From Sindora glabra (taxonomy: Eukaryota; Streptophyta; Magnoliopsida; Fabales; Fabaceae), in contig CM035236.1 of NCBI GenBank assembly GCA_020226215.1, positions 7,507,001-7,571,000 on the forward strand: 64,000 nt of DNA, in the 5' to 3' direction. How positions within the stretch are numbered: position 1 is the stretch's first letter; every line of letters starts with the position of its first letter. Of this stretch, positions 49,471-61,566 are shown piece after piece. The translations under genes and the position numbers were made by a program. A model generated the notes under the pieces. The model did not search any database. It was given only the letters and a program-made list of their open reading frames with translations, and was not told the DNA's origin.

Positions 49471-50808
49471 TGTATGCAGGTCTGGCAACTCGTTTGACTT
49501 AAAAAGCCCAACCCAAAAAATTATAGAACTTATGCCTATTTTTTTTATGAATTGAATATCTAGTAAACTTTTTGTTATAATCTAATGATAATAAAATAAT
49601 TATATAAATTTATCTTGAATAATATAATTATATATTATAAAAAATAATTATATCTAATTATTTTTAATATAAATTTAATTTATTATAATTAAATATTTTA
49701 TTATCTCTTTAAAATTTTTAATATAGGTTATATAAATTGAATTATGTAATTACATATTTTTTAATTGAAATTATATGAATATTAAAATCAAATTTTATTT
49801 AAATTTTATCATTGATTCCATATTTATCTTTTTTTCCCCTCTATTCACTCTTATAATTTATAATTTAAATTCTAATATTAATAAGTTGTACAAATGTAGC
49901 ATAAAATATTTTTTTTTAAAATTATTTTAAATAAATCAAACATTAAATTTAATTATAAATTTCATTTTAAAATTTAATTATTCATAAATATAAACATATA
50001 TTTTTAATAATCATGATAAAATAAATTTTAATATTTTATAAATTTTTTACTATATATATAAAATTTTTAATTATATATTTTATTTTGAAATACCTGTGCG
50101 TAGGTTTGGATACTAGTGTCTTTGAATCTTTGACACATCATAATTCACAAAAATTTATTAAACAACTATATAATTATACAAAAGCAGCATAGGTAATTAC
50201 CTTAATATCTTCTCATCTTTTTAAACTATGAAATGAGAAGATATGTTTTACACTATAGGTATTGAGATCTAATTTAAAAGCAATGCAAAGAAAAACAAAG
50301 GCTAGCATAGCACCTTAACGTCTCTTATCTATCTTACGTTCAACTTGTAGTGAAGGTGATGGTTAGTGAAGAAAGAGACTAAGATCCCACTATATACAAC
50401 CTCAAAATAACTCATTAATAACTATAATTCTTTAACTTTCTCTATTAATGGAAGAAATTTTATTTTATTATTTCAAATAGTAAGTAAAATCACTCATTTC
50501 TCTCATAAAAGAAATATGAAGAGTATCTATTAATTTTATTTAAGTATTAATCCAAATTAATACAAGAGTTATATAATTATGATCATGATTATCTAATAAA
50601 TTAATATGATTTTACTACATACTTAATACAAGATTTAATCATGTAATTAATAAAATTTAATCACAATCTTAATACATAATAATTATGATAATTAGTAGGA
50701 TTTAATCCCAAATATAAAATTTTTTTATGTGGATTCGAAGGCCACTAATTCTAACAGTTTGTAAATAACAAAAATTGGGTTATTTTATTATTGATAATTT
50801 TTTGAATC

Positions 50809-50858
<50 letters not shown>

Positions 50859-51357
50859 TATTTTGTAGATTCAAAACAAAGAAACTAGCCAAATATTTTT
50901 TTTTAGTTCTAGATAAGATTCTTGAATATTCGTTCACATAAATATAAAAAAAAATTATAATTTACTCTTCTATAATTTTTTTCAAATTCACTTGTTATAA
51001 AAAATTTCATTAAAAATTAAATAAAAAAATTATGTGCACAAAGTGTTAATATTAAAAAATGCAAATAAGTAAATTGTAACTCTTGAAAACATTAATAAAT
51101 TTAGTAAAAATTAGTAAAATAAAAAATAAATAAAGTATAATCTTTTTAATCTTATATAATATGTCTAATTATGCTTATTTTAATGCTTGATGTAATTTAT
51201 CCTTTGAACTATACGCCAAGCACAAAGAATTTCCATATTTTAAACTAAAAGTAATTTAATACTTAAACTATGAGCAAGAAGTAATTAGTAATCATTCCTT
51301 ACTTTGTCATCCAGTAACACCAACTATTCTATGACCACAAACTAACTAATTGCCGAG
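49471..51357. other. AT-rich spacer with an (AAT)n microsatellite
   Basis: No gene is seen. An (AAT)n run of about 15 units spans 50812-50857. Confidence 0.55.
50812..50857. repeat. (AAT)n microsatellite
   Basis: This is a trinucleotide run of about 15 units. Confidence 0.95.
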
Positions 51358-51365
51358 ACTTCCAT

Positions 51366-51784
51366 TAAGGTTGTTATAGGTTAAGTTGGATTACGGCTTT
51401 ATTTTTAATAATTTAGATTTGCTTTATAAAGCATTAACTTGGGCATAACTTGTTAATTTATATAATATTATATAAACTTGAAATTTAGATTTAACTTAAT
51501 TTATTAAAAAAATTTGATCTAACTTATTAACTTATTTAAAATTTTATTTATATAAATAAGTTTTTAAATATAACAATAGGCTAAGGCCATTTTTAGGATA
51601 AAAAATTGTTCAGTAACCTAATTTGGCCTATATATATATATATATATAAACTAAAATATTTTATATTTTATATTATATGTTATATTGTATAATATAATTA
51701 TTTATAAATATACTAATAATTAAATTAATTAATTTAATAAATCCATGAATTCTTAACAAATAACCTAATATATTTGCATCCCTA
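51366..51784. mobile_element. Decayed hAT-type MITE, 419 bp
   Basis: The right end reads TTTGCATCCCTA, whose reverse complement, TAGGGATGCAAA, is a common hAT terminus. The left end is TAAGGTTGTTATAGG. Flanks ACTTCCAT (51358-51365) and CCTTCCAC (51785-51792) agree at six of eight positions. The interior contains a short TA run and is non-coding. Confidence 0.5.
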
Positions 51785-51792
51785 CCTTCCAC

Positions 51793-52683
51793 CTTCACAT
51801 TTATCAATTTTATGTCCCACACTGACTAGCAACAAATGAATAATCGTAGTAGTATATTTTTTGAGAATACATTGGCTACATATTATAAACTAAAAACAAT
51901 TTTAGTTAACACAACATTCAATTAAATACAAAAATAGGAATTAGAGTATTCATCTTCTAAAGAACCAAATGCTTAAAAACTCAAACCCAAAATCGTTGTC
52001 AATTTGGAGGGCAACTTACTGTGGGGGATTAATTACCTATTAATCATAGTTCAGCCATTAAGTTACTCTTAGGTTGAAACTAGAAGTTTTTTAAGGTGTA
52101 AATTACATTTTATCCTTGTTTATCGTTATCAAACAACTATTAATTTTAAGATTGTTCGAAGTTCAAGTAACCATCACAAATCACCTGACCCAAAGATAAA
52201 ATGAGTAATTCGTATTGGTTAGTAACACACTTTCAAATTAATACTATTATACTAAATCTTAGAAAAAAAATCTTATACTAATTTATTTAGTTGTGACTTT
52301 GCAATCCGTAAAAATTCATCATCATCTGACCAAGTCAAGCAATGAATCTTTAAGCCACTCTTATATTAATGTGACACCATATTTTATAAAGCAATAAAAA
52401 AAGTTTTTACTTTCACAAAATAGATAAGCTTTTCAATCTCTCGTTAATTTCTCCCATTTAACCGGACTCTTTTAACCTTAGCCACTGGTTCCCCCCTCTC
52501 TCATTCCCATCTTTATTTTTTTTAACCCCTTTATAAAGACTTTCTACTCTTTTACCTCATTCTCTTGTTTGGATTTCAATTTTTCTATATAATTTAGGAG
52601 TTGTCTTCTAGAATTACCTCAAGAGAGAAGTATGTATATATATTGCAAAGCTTATTTCTTCTTGTATTTGTGTTCCTTTCCTT
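51793..52683. other. Intergenic spacer
   Basis: Nothing can be assigned. A pyrimidine-rich, less AT-biased tract lies at 52435-52600. Confidence 0.5.
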
Positions 52684-52688
52684 TGTTA

Positions 52689-53171
52689 TGTTGATAATAT
52701 GATCTAAAATATTAAACAATGTAAACTAGTCATAATTTGAATTATGAGCGTACTTAGAACATAATCTGATGAAATCATGATCTGTTTAAATATTAATGAT
52801 AAGCAGAGTTTGCAACTTACTTCACCTTTTAGATTATTCAAAGAAGAAAAAGAGAAAGAGAGATATATCAAATCCTAATTTTTAGAAAGAGTAACCCTTT
52901 TTTTTTGGTACAAAATTCTTTTTCTTTAAATGGTCAGACTATGATAGAAAATCACTAACCTCTAAAGGGTTGCAGGTTAGGGTCTCTACCCAAATGGACT
53001 TATATATGATCCAATCTATCTCAGATCACACACATTGAACTAAGGTCCAATTTGTTCTATGTTTAATATTAAAATATAAAATTAATTGCTTAAATAAATA
53101 TTCTAACAAATTAATTAATACTAATCCATATAAAAAAATTAATAAATTATTTATTTTATTTTAATATAACA
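52689..53171 (-). repeat. 3' LTR of the decayed copia element
   Basis: On the plus strand it starts TGTTGATAATATGATC and ends TTAATATAACA. It is the partner of the LTR at 59746-60234 and is flanked outside by TGTTA. Confidence 0.88.
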
Positions 53172-53182
53172 ATCTTCCAATT
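53172..53182 (-). other. Polypurine tract of the decayed copia element
   Basis: The minus strand reads AATTGGAAGAT and abuts the 3' LTR. Confidence 0.65.
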
Positions 53183-53864
53183 GGATAACATTAATTAATT
53201 ACATGGAATATTTGAAATAGGAATAATTAAGTAATTAATATACATTAAGTTTTCAACTTAATTTAGAAAATGAGACCATACAAAATCATTAAATTCGATA
53301 GGAAAATAAGTGATGTTTAAATATAATTATCTCATAATCTAAAAAGAACAGAATATATAAAGTTAATCTTTCGACCATAACTCAAAAGAGAAATAACTTA
53401 AAATCATTAAATTTGATAAGGAAACAAATGATATATATGTAAAAAATACATTACCAATGTTTCAAAATTCAAACTAAGCAATAATTACATAAATGGTCTT
53501 AGACAATAACAAATAAAACAAATATACCTCAGACTTCCACTAAACTTAGGCTTCATTAAAAGATTTTCATATGAGTTACATGATTCTTAAATACTCCTAC
53601 AAGTAAGCCATTAGTCAATAAATTCATTACCATGTCTTCACTAGGGATATGTTCAATATGAGCCTGAGATTTAATAATCTTTTCTCTAATGAATAAGAGT
53701 TTAACATCAAAATATTTAGTATGATTAGAATTCCTATGGTTCTGAGAGAAATACACAAAAGAAGAATTATCATAAAAAAATCATTAGAGGTTGTGATATA
53801 AAATTAACTAAATGTATGCCAGATATTAACTTCTTCAACTACACGACCTAACAAGTGGCCTTAT

Positions 53865-55514
53865 TGTTAGGAATTCGGATTATCATATGCAGCAGAATTT
53901 CAAAAATTTGATCCGAATTATACCTAGGATCCATGCAAAAGACATAAATCAATTATTAGAGTTTTACCTATTGGCACTCATGTTTCTACTGATCAAAACT
54001 TAAGAGCAGATCAATCAAACACTGGCCGGAAGGTACGGTGTCTCTACGGTATCCACACAGAGTGAACAACGACCTCTCACCCTCCACGAATCTGCTAGGA
54101 TGCGTTTTTCTCCCTAAGAATTAGGATTGGATGTTTTCTGAGTGATTTAGGGTTTGTATGGAAGCTTTGAGTGTGTTATTAAAGTGCTGCCCTCAAGCCC
54201 CTTTTTATAGAACTTAGGCAAGCTATAATCCTAGTCCTACTAAGATAATGCTTCCAAAATCCTAATCACACTTAACAACTCATCTTATCCTTATCCTAGA
54301 GATAATGGGGAGAGATAGGACTTATCTATTAATTATCTAATATTAGATAATAATATTATCTCATAATATAAATATCTTAATTATTAGATAATTGCATATA
54401 GTTATCAAATATCAAAATAATATTATCTCATAATATATTTATCTAATATCTGATAATGTAATTATTTGATATTACTTTAATATCAAATAATATCATATAA
54501 TATATATATATACACGTGAATTTATTATTCTTAATAATATATATATGCACGAAAATAAGTCCAATTAATTAGATATTAATATAATTAAAGTCTAATTAAT
54601 TATTATCTTATTTCTACTCCTTTTGTGTGACCCTGTAGGTTCTTACTACATTGACAATGACTCATTATTAAACCATAAACAGTAAGCGGTATCTAGCAAT
54701 ACATCACTTCCACTCAAGTAGTAAGAATGTCTGTGATTCGACATCCACCTAATACATGATCAACATTTTGCATCATAATCCCTTTTGTAATAATATCCAA
54801 ATTGAACTGGAGGCACAGAATGTGTCATCCTCGTTAATGTTCAATTTATGATACTGAGTAGACTTAAAATAAATGATTAATATTACATATTAATTCAATT
54901 AAGCATGGCCATGCATTTTTAAGTCTCACTCAATCAAGGGGCCCAAGGATATTTCTCTTTTATACAAGAGTAACAAAATCCCATCTACATCACTCACTTC
55001 CCTCTGCACGATTTATGACATACCCAATCAATGCCATACTTGTCATCCTGATTAAAGGTGACATAAGATAATATTAAAGTGAGTAATTTCTCATGTAGGG
55101 AACCATAGTGACTTCAAGTCAAAAGTTTATGTGTATTTGTGATCATATGAGAATAACTTATGCCACGTCTATCCATGCAATATTCTCATAGTGGGTCAAT
55201 CCAGTACATTGTTCACTAGCAATGTACTCATGTATTGACTTGATATCATATATTCATGATTCGTAATCATCAGTTACTATACATGCTAGTCTCGATGTAT
55301 TATTACTATCCTTTCGTAATAATACTTGATTAAGGGCATTTTAGGAATAGCAAAATTATTCCAAGGATAATTATTATATTAAGTTATAAATTGCGCATAA
55401 TAATAATAAAATTATAAAAATAAAATGTAATAATTAAATTACCTAAAATAAAACATAATACACTGTGTATAACTTCAATTATCTATATGATTGGTTCTAG
55501 GACATACACCAACA
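53865..55514 (-). mobile_element. Solo LTR, 1650 bp, nested in copia RNase H
   Basis: On the minus strand it starts TGTTGGTGTATGTCC and ends GAATTCCTAACA. Both sides carry the exact 5-bp duplication CTTAT (53860-53864 and 55515-55519). A TATA box, TATAAAAAG on the minus strand at 54201-54209, supports the orientation. There is no second LTR or internal region nearby, so it is best explained by LTR-LTR recombination that removed the body. Long LTRs starting TGTTGGTGTATG are typical of SIRE/Maximus-type copia elements (from memory). Confidence 0.88.
54201..54209 (-). promoter_or_regulatory. TATA box in the solo LTR
   Basis: The minus strand reads TATAAAAAG, followed by a GC-richer GGGCTTGAGGGCAGC segment. 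It would direct transcription toward lower coordinates. Confidence 0.5.
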
Positions 55515-56680
55515 CTTATAACATGAGATATACTTTACTTCCATAATTAAGGTAGCTGTGAGTGTTTGCTTAACACTTTTCAATGAAACAACTCCTTCAA
55601 ACATCATAAAGATGTATCCAAATGTTGTCTTATGATCATTTATACGTTAGGCATAATTCAAATCTGAGTAACTAATAACCTTAACTAAATCAAACCTTCT
55701 ATAAGTCAACATATGATTCTTGATACCTTGAAGATACCTCATTACCTTCTTGGCTACTTTCCAATGATCCATCCCAGGATTACTTAAGTATCTGCCAAGT
55801 ACACTAATAGCAAAAGCTATATCTAGACAAGTGCACACTTATGCATACATAACTACTAACAATGAAAGTATAAGGAATTTTATTCATTTTAGTTCTTTCA
55901 ATATCAATTTGAAGGCATTATGATTAAGACAATGTATTGCCTTTTTAAGTAGGCGCTGGACTGGAAGTACAAGTATCCATTTTAAATCTTTTAAGCAGTC
56001 ATTTAATGTAATTGACTTAGGATAAACCCAAACTACCACAAGTTCTATCATGATGGATCTAAATTTCAAGAACAAAAGATATTTCACTAAGATCCTTTCA
56101 TATCAAAATGGCATGACAACATGCATTTTAATTCATTTAGAAAATTAATTGATTGAGTTGCTAACCAACTAAATATCATTATCATAGAGCACTAAGATGA
56201 CAAAATTACTCCATCAAACTTCTAATAGATACATTGATCCAAAGCATTCTTAATGAATCTAAGAAAGGTAAGGACTTCATGAAACTCATTGCCTGGAGGC
56301 TTATTTTAGCCCATATAAGGCTCTTCTTCTATTTGATTCAAATTTTCATCGTTATCACCTCTAATGGGTAAAGGTGTTAGAATAGGTATAAGCAAAATGG
56401 TGTTGTTATCATATAGATTGATAACCTTAAGTACTGAACTTCCACCATCCAAGTTATCCTCAAAATAGAATGCCCAATCAAACTTAATGGTCTTGGTAGT
56501 GTGAGTAAGATAATAAAACCTGCAATCTCATTTTGTTGTTATGTGTTACGCATTGTATATTAGGCCTCAATACCATATTCCTATCGAAATAGGGCACATG
56601 GACCTGGATTTCTACCCGCTTCAATATATCTCCCATAATATTATCCACCCCTATCTGATTAGACATATTTTATGGTTTTA

Positions 56681-56986
56681 CTAGTCCTTAACTTAACTGT
56701 TGCCTTAAAGTTCTAGAACGCATCTAGAGATTCTAACTTTTCGCATATAAGCTCAATCCAATCATATCTGGAATGGTCATTTGTAAATATAATAAAGTAT
56801 TTAAAACCTCCAATGGCTACTAGTGTGATGGGTCTAGTCCTTAACTTAACTGTTGCCTTAAAGTTCTAGAACGCATCTAGAGATTCTAACTTTTCGCATA
56901 TAAGCTCAATCCAATCATATCTGGAATGGTTATTTGTAAATATAATAAAGTATTTAAAACCTCCAATGCCTACTGGTGTGATGGGT
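56681..56986 (-). repeat. 153-bp tandem duplication inside the integrase remnant
   Basis: CTAGTCCTTAACTTAACTG begins at 56681 and 56834, and the two 153-bp copies differ at only a few positions. They encode the same piece of the integrase core twice (GFKYF...NHSRY and GFKYF...NDHSRY), so the duplication postdates loss of function or caused it. In-frame length (51 codons) is preserved. Confidence 0.92.
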
Positions 56987-58322
56987 CCACATATGTTAGT
57001 ATGTATTAGGTCCAAGATGTTTTTAGACTTTCATAGCCCTTTGTTTCTAGCTCTAGCAGGAAATATTTCTTTAATACAATCAATACAAGTTTCAAAATCT
57101 AAGAAATCTAGATCTAACAACACACTTTGCTTAACAAATCTTTCTAATCTCTCTTTAGATATATGGCTCAATCGTTGATGCCACAAAATGAAAAAATTCT
57201 CATTTATTTTAGGACATTTATGCCCAATCACAATATTGATAAGAACATTAGAAAATATAATGGGACAATCATTCAAATTCAATTGATATAAATCATTTTG
57301 TAAAGTAGCAGTACTAACAATAGTAGAATAATAATAAATTTTAATCTTTCCATTTCGTTACCAAAAGGAATAACCATAATTATCCAAAAAATAAAACTAG
57401 AAATCAAATTCCTTCTCGCTGAAGGCACATAAATAACATTGTTCAAATTTAAAATATGTCCAAAAGATAAACATAAAGAACTAATCTTATATATTCAATT
57501 TTAACTTTACTCTCTTTTACTTCTAAGATAGTTTTCTCTTTTTCACTTAGGACCCGTTAGTTTCTGAACCCCTTCCTTTTCACGCTTGTTCTTTAGTTTA
57601 TAGCACTCAAGCATCTTATGTCTAGGAATCTTGCAATAATTGTACTTGCCCTTAAATTTTTTTTGTTGTCCTTTGCCCTTTTCACCATTTTTCTTGAACC
57701 TAAGCTTTCTAAATATCTGTGTATCTGGTTTCTTTCCTTTCTTATCATTACCATTTAACTCACTATTAAAAGCCCAAGACAAGTGATTCATAGAAAGTGG
57801 TTATAACTTACTTTTCTTCTTGAGTTACTATAGAGATTATTTGGTTTACCGACTACTCTGCCTCAAGTAGCTATATTTGGATGGCAATGATTGAAAGACT
57901 CTATAGACTAAAGTTCTCTCTCCTAAATCAACGCTATATAATCTTAGCTTATTATAATAATGAATCATCTTCATGATATGTTCCCTAATACCTGAGACTT
58001 CGTCATAACGAGTGTTGTCAAGTAAGGAGAGATAGTATACCTTTTGAGTCTTATTAAACTTCTTGAATTTTTCACCAATAGCTTTCATGTATTCCACGAT
58101 AGTGTCCTTGTTTGGGATACTCTCTCTAATTCCTTTTTCAATAGTGAACTTGATCACTGTTGAATAGATCTGGTTTGATTTATACCATTGTTTATGATAG
58201 GTAGGTAAAAGATTAGTCAGCTTCAGTTCTCTTCTTTAGAAATTGTTAAGTATATATTTAAAGACTCTTTCCACTCATTATAGTTTGTTCCATTAAGAGT
58301 TCTCATAATAAATAGTTGTTAA

Positions 58323-59732
58323 AAGGCTGAGACTGATGCTATAAAATTAGGAAATATTAATTATACTTATATAACATAATTATTATACAAGATTCCTAAT
58401 TAAAATAAAATTAGTCAAGCAACTATATGACAAAGTGGCATCAATAAAATTACATATACCACATGATTTAGCTTCTACAAGAGTTTGCACAAGAATGTAA
58501 TCAATATAGTTATATCGATAGGGTATAAGAAATATTGAAATATTATAAATGTTGCATGCTTATTTAAAAGAGTCCAAACCCTGAAATTATATTAACAACA
58601 TCACATTGATAGGGTGCATCCATTGTTAATGCAATATGTTCCTAAACTTCCTAGAAGGACAACATTTTATTTGTGTAAAACAACCTTATTATAATCTCAA
58701 TCATCCATTGGTGTGAATTAAATAATTTTGGTATATGTACATGTATAAAATTATATAATTAAGGATTCAATAATTTATCAAATATAGTTGTACTCACAAC
58801 TAAAGAGAGTAACTTTTCACCAAGGCTAGAAATATTATGAAGAATACTTATGAATTTTTACAGGCCAAAATTTCATAAATAAAATATATTTTCACATAGT
58901 ACAAACTTTATAAAATTTGTAATAAATATTTATTAGCCATAAAAAATTTCAAAAAAGTAATATATGGATAGGAAATTAAATCATATACAATTGGGTTGAA
59001 ATCCGAGTTGAAAAGCCCATCGCGTATGCCGTATGCACCTATATACGCATGGGCTTAGTTGCAATAAGAAGGGTCAACAGACATGGTATGTGAGCTCACA
59101 TGCTCTCACGCATGTGGCCAACGCGCAGCAAAAATAGCTGCAATTACTATCAAATCAGGTGCGTGAACTTTCAAACGCGTGGCACCCACATGTTGCAACC
59201 ATTTGGCTGCTTAAACAAGCACGTGGTGCTTATGTGCTCTTCAAGCACACAGCACCCATGTGTGCATGATCTAGTAAAGCTTTTTTAGCTCCAGGAAGTC
59301 GTTTATGGCATTTTTCTGCCATTAGTAGACTTTTTAGCTCTAGAAAATTATTTTTTCAATCCGTTTCAATGCAAGAAAAAATTATTTAGCTTATTTTCAA
59401 TACTAAACCGTGTATATATCAAAGGAAAAAAGTTTAAAATTGTGTAAACAAAAGCCTATGAATTTCCTATAAAATTCAAAACCTCATGTTTGATGCATTG
59501 CAATAATCATAAAATTCAAAATCAAACAATAACATAATATTCCTGATGTATATAAGAACAGGATTCATGATGCAATTGAAAGAAAAAAACAAATCCAAAA
59601 TGTTTTAAAATTAAAATCCCTAATTTCAATAATTCCATGTATGAAAAAAAGAAAAGAAAATTAAGAATTTTATAAATTTTGTTAAGATTAATTAAAATTA
59701 CTCATAATCAAATAATACATACTATCAATATT
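58323..59732 (-). other. Leader of the decayed copia element
   Basis: About 1.4 kb of non-coding DNA lies between the primer-binding site and gag. A patch at 58980-59285 is much richer in GC than the rest and is crowded with CACGCATG, ACGCGTGG and GCACGTGG-type strings. Confidence 0.7.
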
Positions 59733-59744
59733 ATTTTGATACCA
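59733..59744 (-). other. Degenerate tRNA-Met primer-binding site
   Basis: The minus strand reads TGGTATCAAAAT, which matches the tRNA-Met site at nine of 12 positions, next to the 5' LTR. Confidence 0.7.
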
Positions 59745-59745
59745 T

Positions 59746-60234
59746 TTTTTAATAATATGATCTAAAACATTAAATAATATAAACTAATCATAATTTGAAT
59801 TATAAGCGTACTTAAAATATAATTTGATGAAGTCATGATCTGTTCAGATATATTAATGATGAGTAGAGTTTGTAACTTACTTCATCCCTTAGGTTATTCA
59901 AAGAAAAAGAAAAGAAATAGAGATATATCAAATCCTAAATTTCATAATGAGTAACCCTTTTTTTATACAAAATTATCTTTTTTTCATATAGTTAGTCTTG
60001 TGATAAAAAATCACTGTCTTCTAAAGGGCTGTAGGTTGGGGTCTCTATCCAAATGGACCTATATATAATCTAATTTATTACAGATTATACACATTAAACT
60101 AGAACTCAATTTATTCTATACTTAATATTAAAATATAAAATTAATTAATTAAATAAATATTCTAACAAATTAATTAATGTTAATTCATATTAAAAAATAT
60201 TTAAAAAATTATTTATTTTATTTTAATATAACAT
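59746..60234 (-). repeat. 5' LTR of the decayed copia element
   Basis: It is 489 bp, ending TTAATATAACA on the plus strand and followed by the duplication TGTTA. The terminal TG at the inner edge has been lost. Confidence 0.87.
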
Positions 60235-60239
60235 GTTAT

Positions 60240-61044
60240 TCTAAGAAGACTTGTTATTCCACAAGTACTTGAATTTTTGGCTCATCCCTAACTCGACAAG
60301 TAATTTGAAAGAAGAAATTTTCAAACCGAATTTACTCATCCAAAACTCTGTGAAATTGAAAAACACAACTTAAATTAGTTTGAATATGAAACACAATTTT
60401 ATAAGGGTGCTAAAATTACAGTTCCGATAAGTGATGGTGGATTAAGCATACATCCCAAAACCAAATTAATTCAACCGATGGACAACTTAATTTTATCTAT
60501 AATAATGTTGGTTGGATTCATAAGCATCCATAAGTAACCATTCACTTTATAGATTTCACTTTCTATGAAAACGATCTTTTTAATAATACAAATTTAATTT
60601 GATATTTTGTTTTTTTTTTTTTACTCACCGTATTTGGCTGCACTAGGATGTTCAATTTATTCGAGAGCAAGTTGATCCGTTCTCTTAACCTATTAATGAA
60701 TGAATTTTTAATTTAGGATAATCCTTCTATACTCATAGTTAAAGTTAGGATATCCATATCTCAAATAGTTGATAGCTTTTTAATCGTTAGATAATTTTGT
60801 TATTAAATTGTATAGTTGTAACTTGTTTGCAACTTACTTTTACAACTAATTTGCTTTTTACTTATTTTTATGCACATTAAATTTTTTCCTTAGTAAGATT
60901 ATGCACATTAATTTTATATATAAATAAGTTGACTCATATATTTAGGTGAATTTCACATCCTTTATTATATGTTAGTTTTCGTGAACTTTCAATAATAATT
61001 TAGAATTTTTAGTTCTATGTTCTATGAGCATTTAAAAAATTATA
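60240..61044. other. AT-rich spacer
   Basis: I see nothing of defined structure here. Confidence 0.5.
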
Positions 61045-61566
61045 AAAAATGTAAAATACTTCCTTCAATTTTAAAGTAATTAAATTTTATTCTCCTCAAC
61101 TTTAAAAACTTAAAATTTAGCCCTTTAAATTTCGTAAAATTTGGAATCAATATACATTGTCAACTTAATTAACTATTTTAATAAATTACATGATTTTTAA
61201 TAAAAATTTTAAATAAGAATCATTATATTATTGGATTATTTGATCTTTTTACATATAGTTTCATAATGCATTTTTATTATTTAATTAAAACTCTATATAT
61301 CTTATTTAATTCCTATTAGTTATATGATATAGAAATTATTTGTCAAAAAAATAGTAAGATAAACTAACATATATTTAATATTATGATTTTTATTTAAAAA
61401 TATCATAAAAAATTATAAAATTTGATAAAATGGTAAATTAAGTTAATAGTGAGTATTAATTCCAAATTTTGCATAGCATAAGAAAATAATTTTCAAATTT
61501 TTAAAGTTAAAAAAAGTAAAATCCAACTACTTTAAAATTAAAGGGGTTATTATACATTTTTACCAA
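61045..61566. mobile_element. Foldback MITE-like inverted repeat, about 520 bp
   Basis: The left arm (CTTCAATTTTAAAGTA near 61064, continuing to AACTTTAAAAACTTAAAATTT) pairs with the reverse complement of the right arm (CTACTTTAAAATTAAAGG near 61528, preceded by CAAATTTTTAAAGTT). The outermost bases AAAAATGTA and TACATTTTT also pair. The interior is AT-rich and non-coding. Confidence 0.5.

Larger units (their letters stand above)
53556..58322 (-). pseudogene. Broken copia gag-pol
   Basis: In element order (high to low coordinates): a gag start with GTNYNEWKESLN near 58300; gag at 58157-57846 with REHIMKMIHYYNKL; a zinc-knuckle region near 57660 whose first Cys is replaced (YNYCKIPRH); a GAG-pre-integrase finger at 57282-57031 with LWHQRLSHIS and CIDCIKE; and an integrase N-terminal core near 57010-56690, where HTD of the catalytic site reads HTN. 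Most of the integrase core and the first half of reverse transcriptase are missing. The end of reverse transcriptase and start of RNase H follow at about 56087-55647, and the RNase H tail at 53756-53556. Multiple stops and frameshifts lie between. The solo LTR interrupts RNase H. It cannot encode working enzymes. Confidence 0.9.
52689..60234 (-). mobile_element. Decayed Ty1/copia element with nested solo LTR
   Basis: This is a minus-strand element of 7546 bp, including a 1650-bp later insertion. LTRs lie at 52689-53171 and about 59746-60234. The outer flanks carry a perfect 5-bp duplication, TGTTA (52684-52688 and 60235-60239). The primer-binding site reads TGGTATCAAAAT (9 of 12), and the polypurine tract next to the 3' LTR reads AATTGGAAGAT. 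Gag-pol is broken. The LTRs differ at about one base in nine or ten, mostly transitions, so it is far older than the copia element at 5.4-12.7 kb. Confidence 0.9.

Noticed and set aside
49440..50110. Element bounded by GTATGCAGGTCTGGCAACT and GTGCGTAGGTTTGGATACT
   Set aside because: The two strings are similar in direct, not inverted, orientation and have no flanking duplication; possibly chance or an old direct repeat.
53556..53756. Separate small gene on the minus strand
   Set aside because: The reading matches the RNase H tail of copia polyproteins and lies inside the decayed element.
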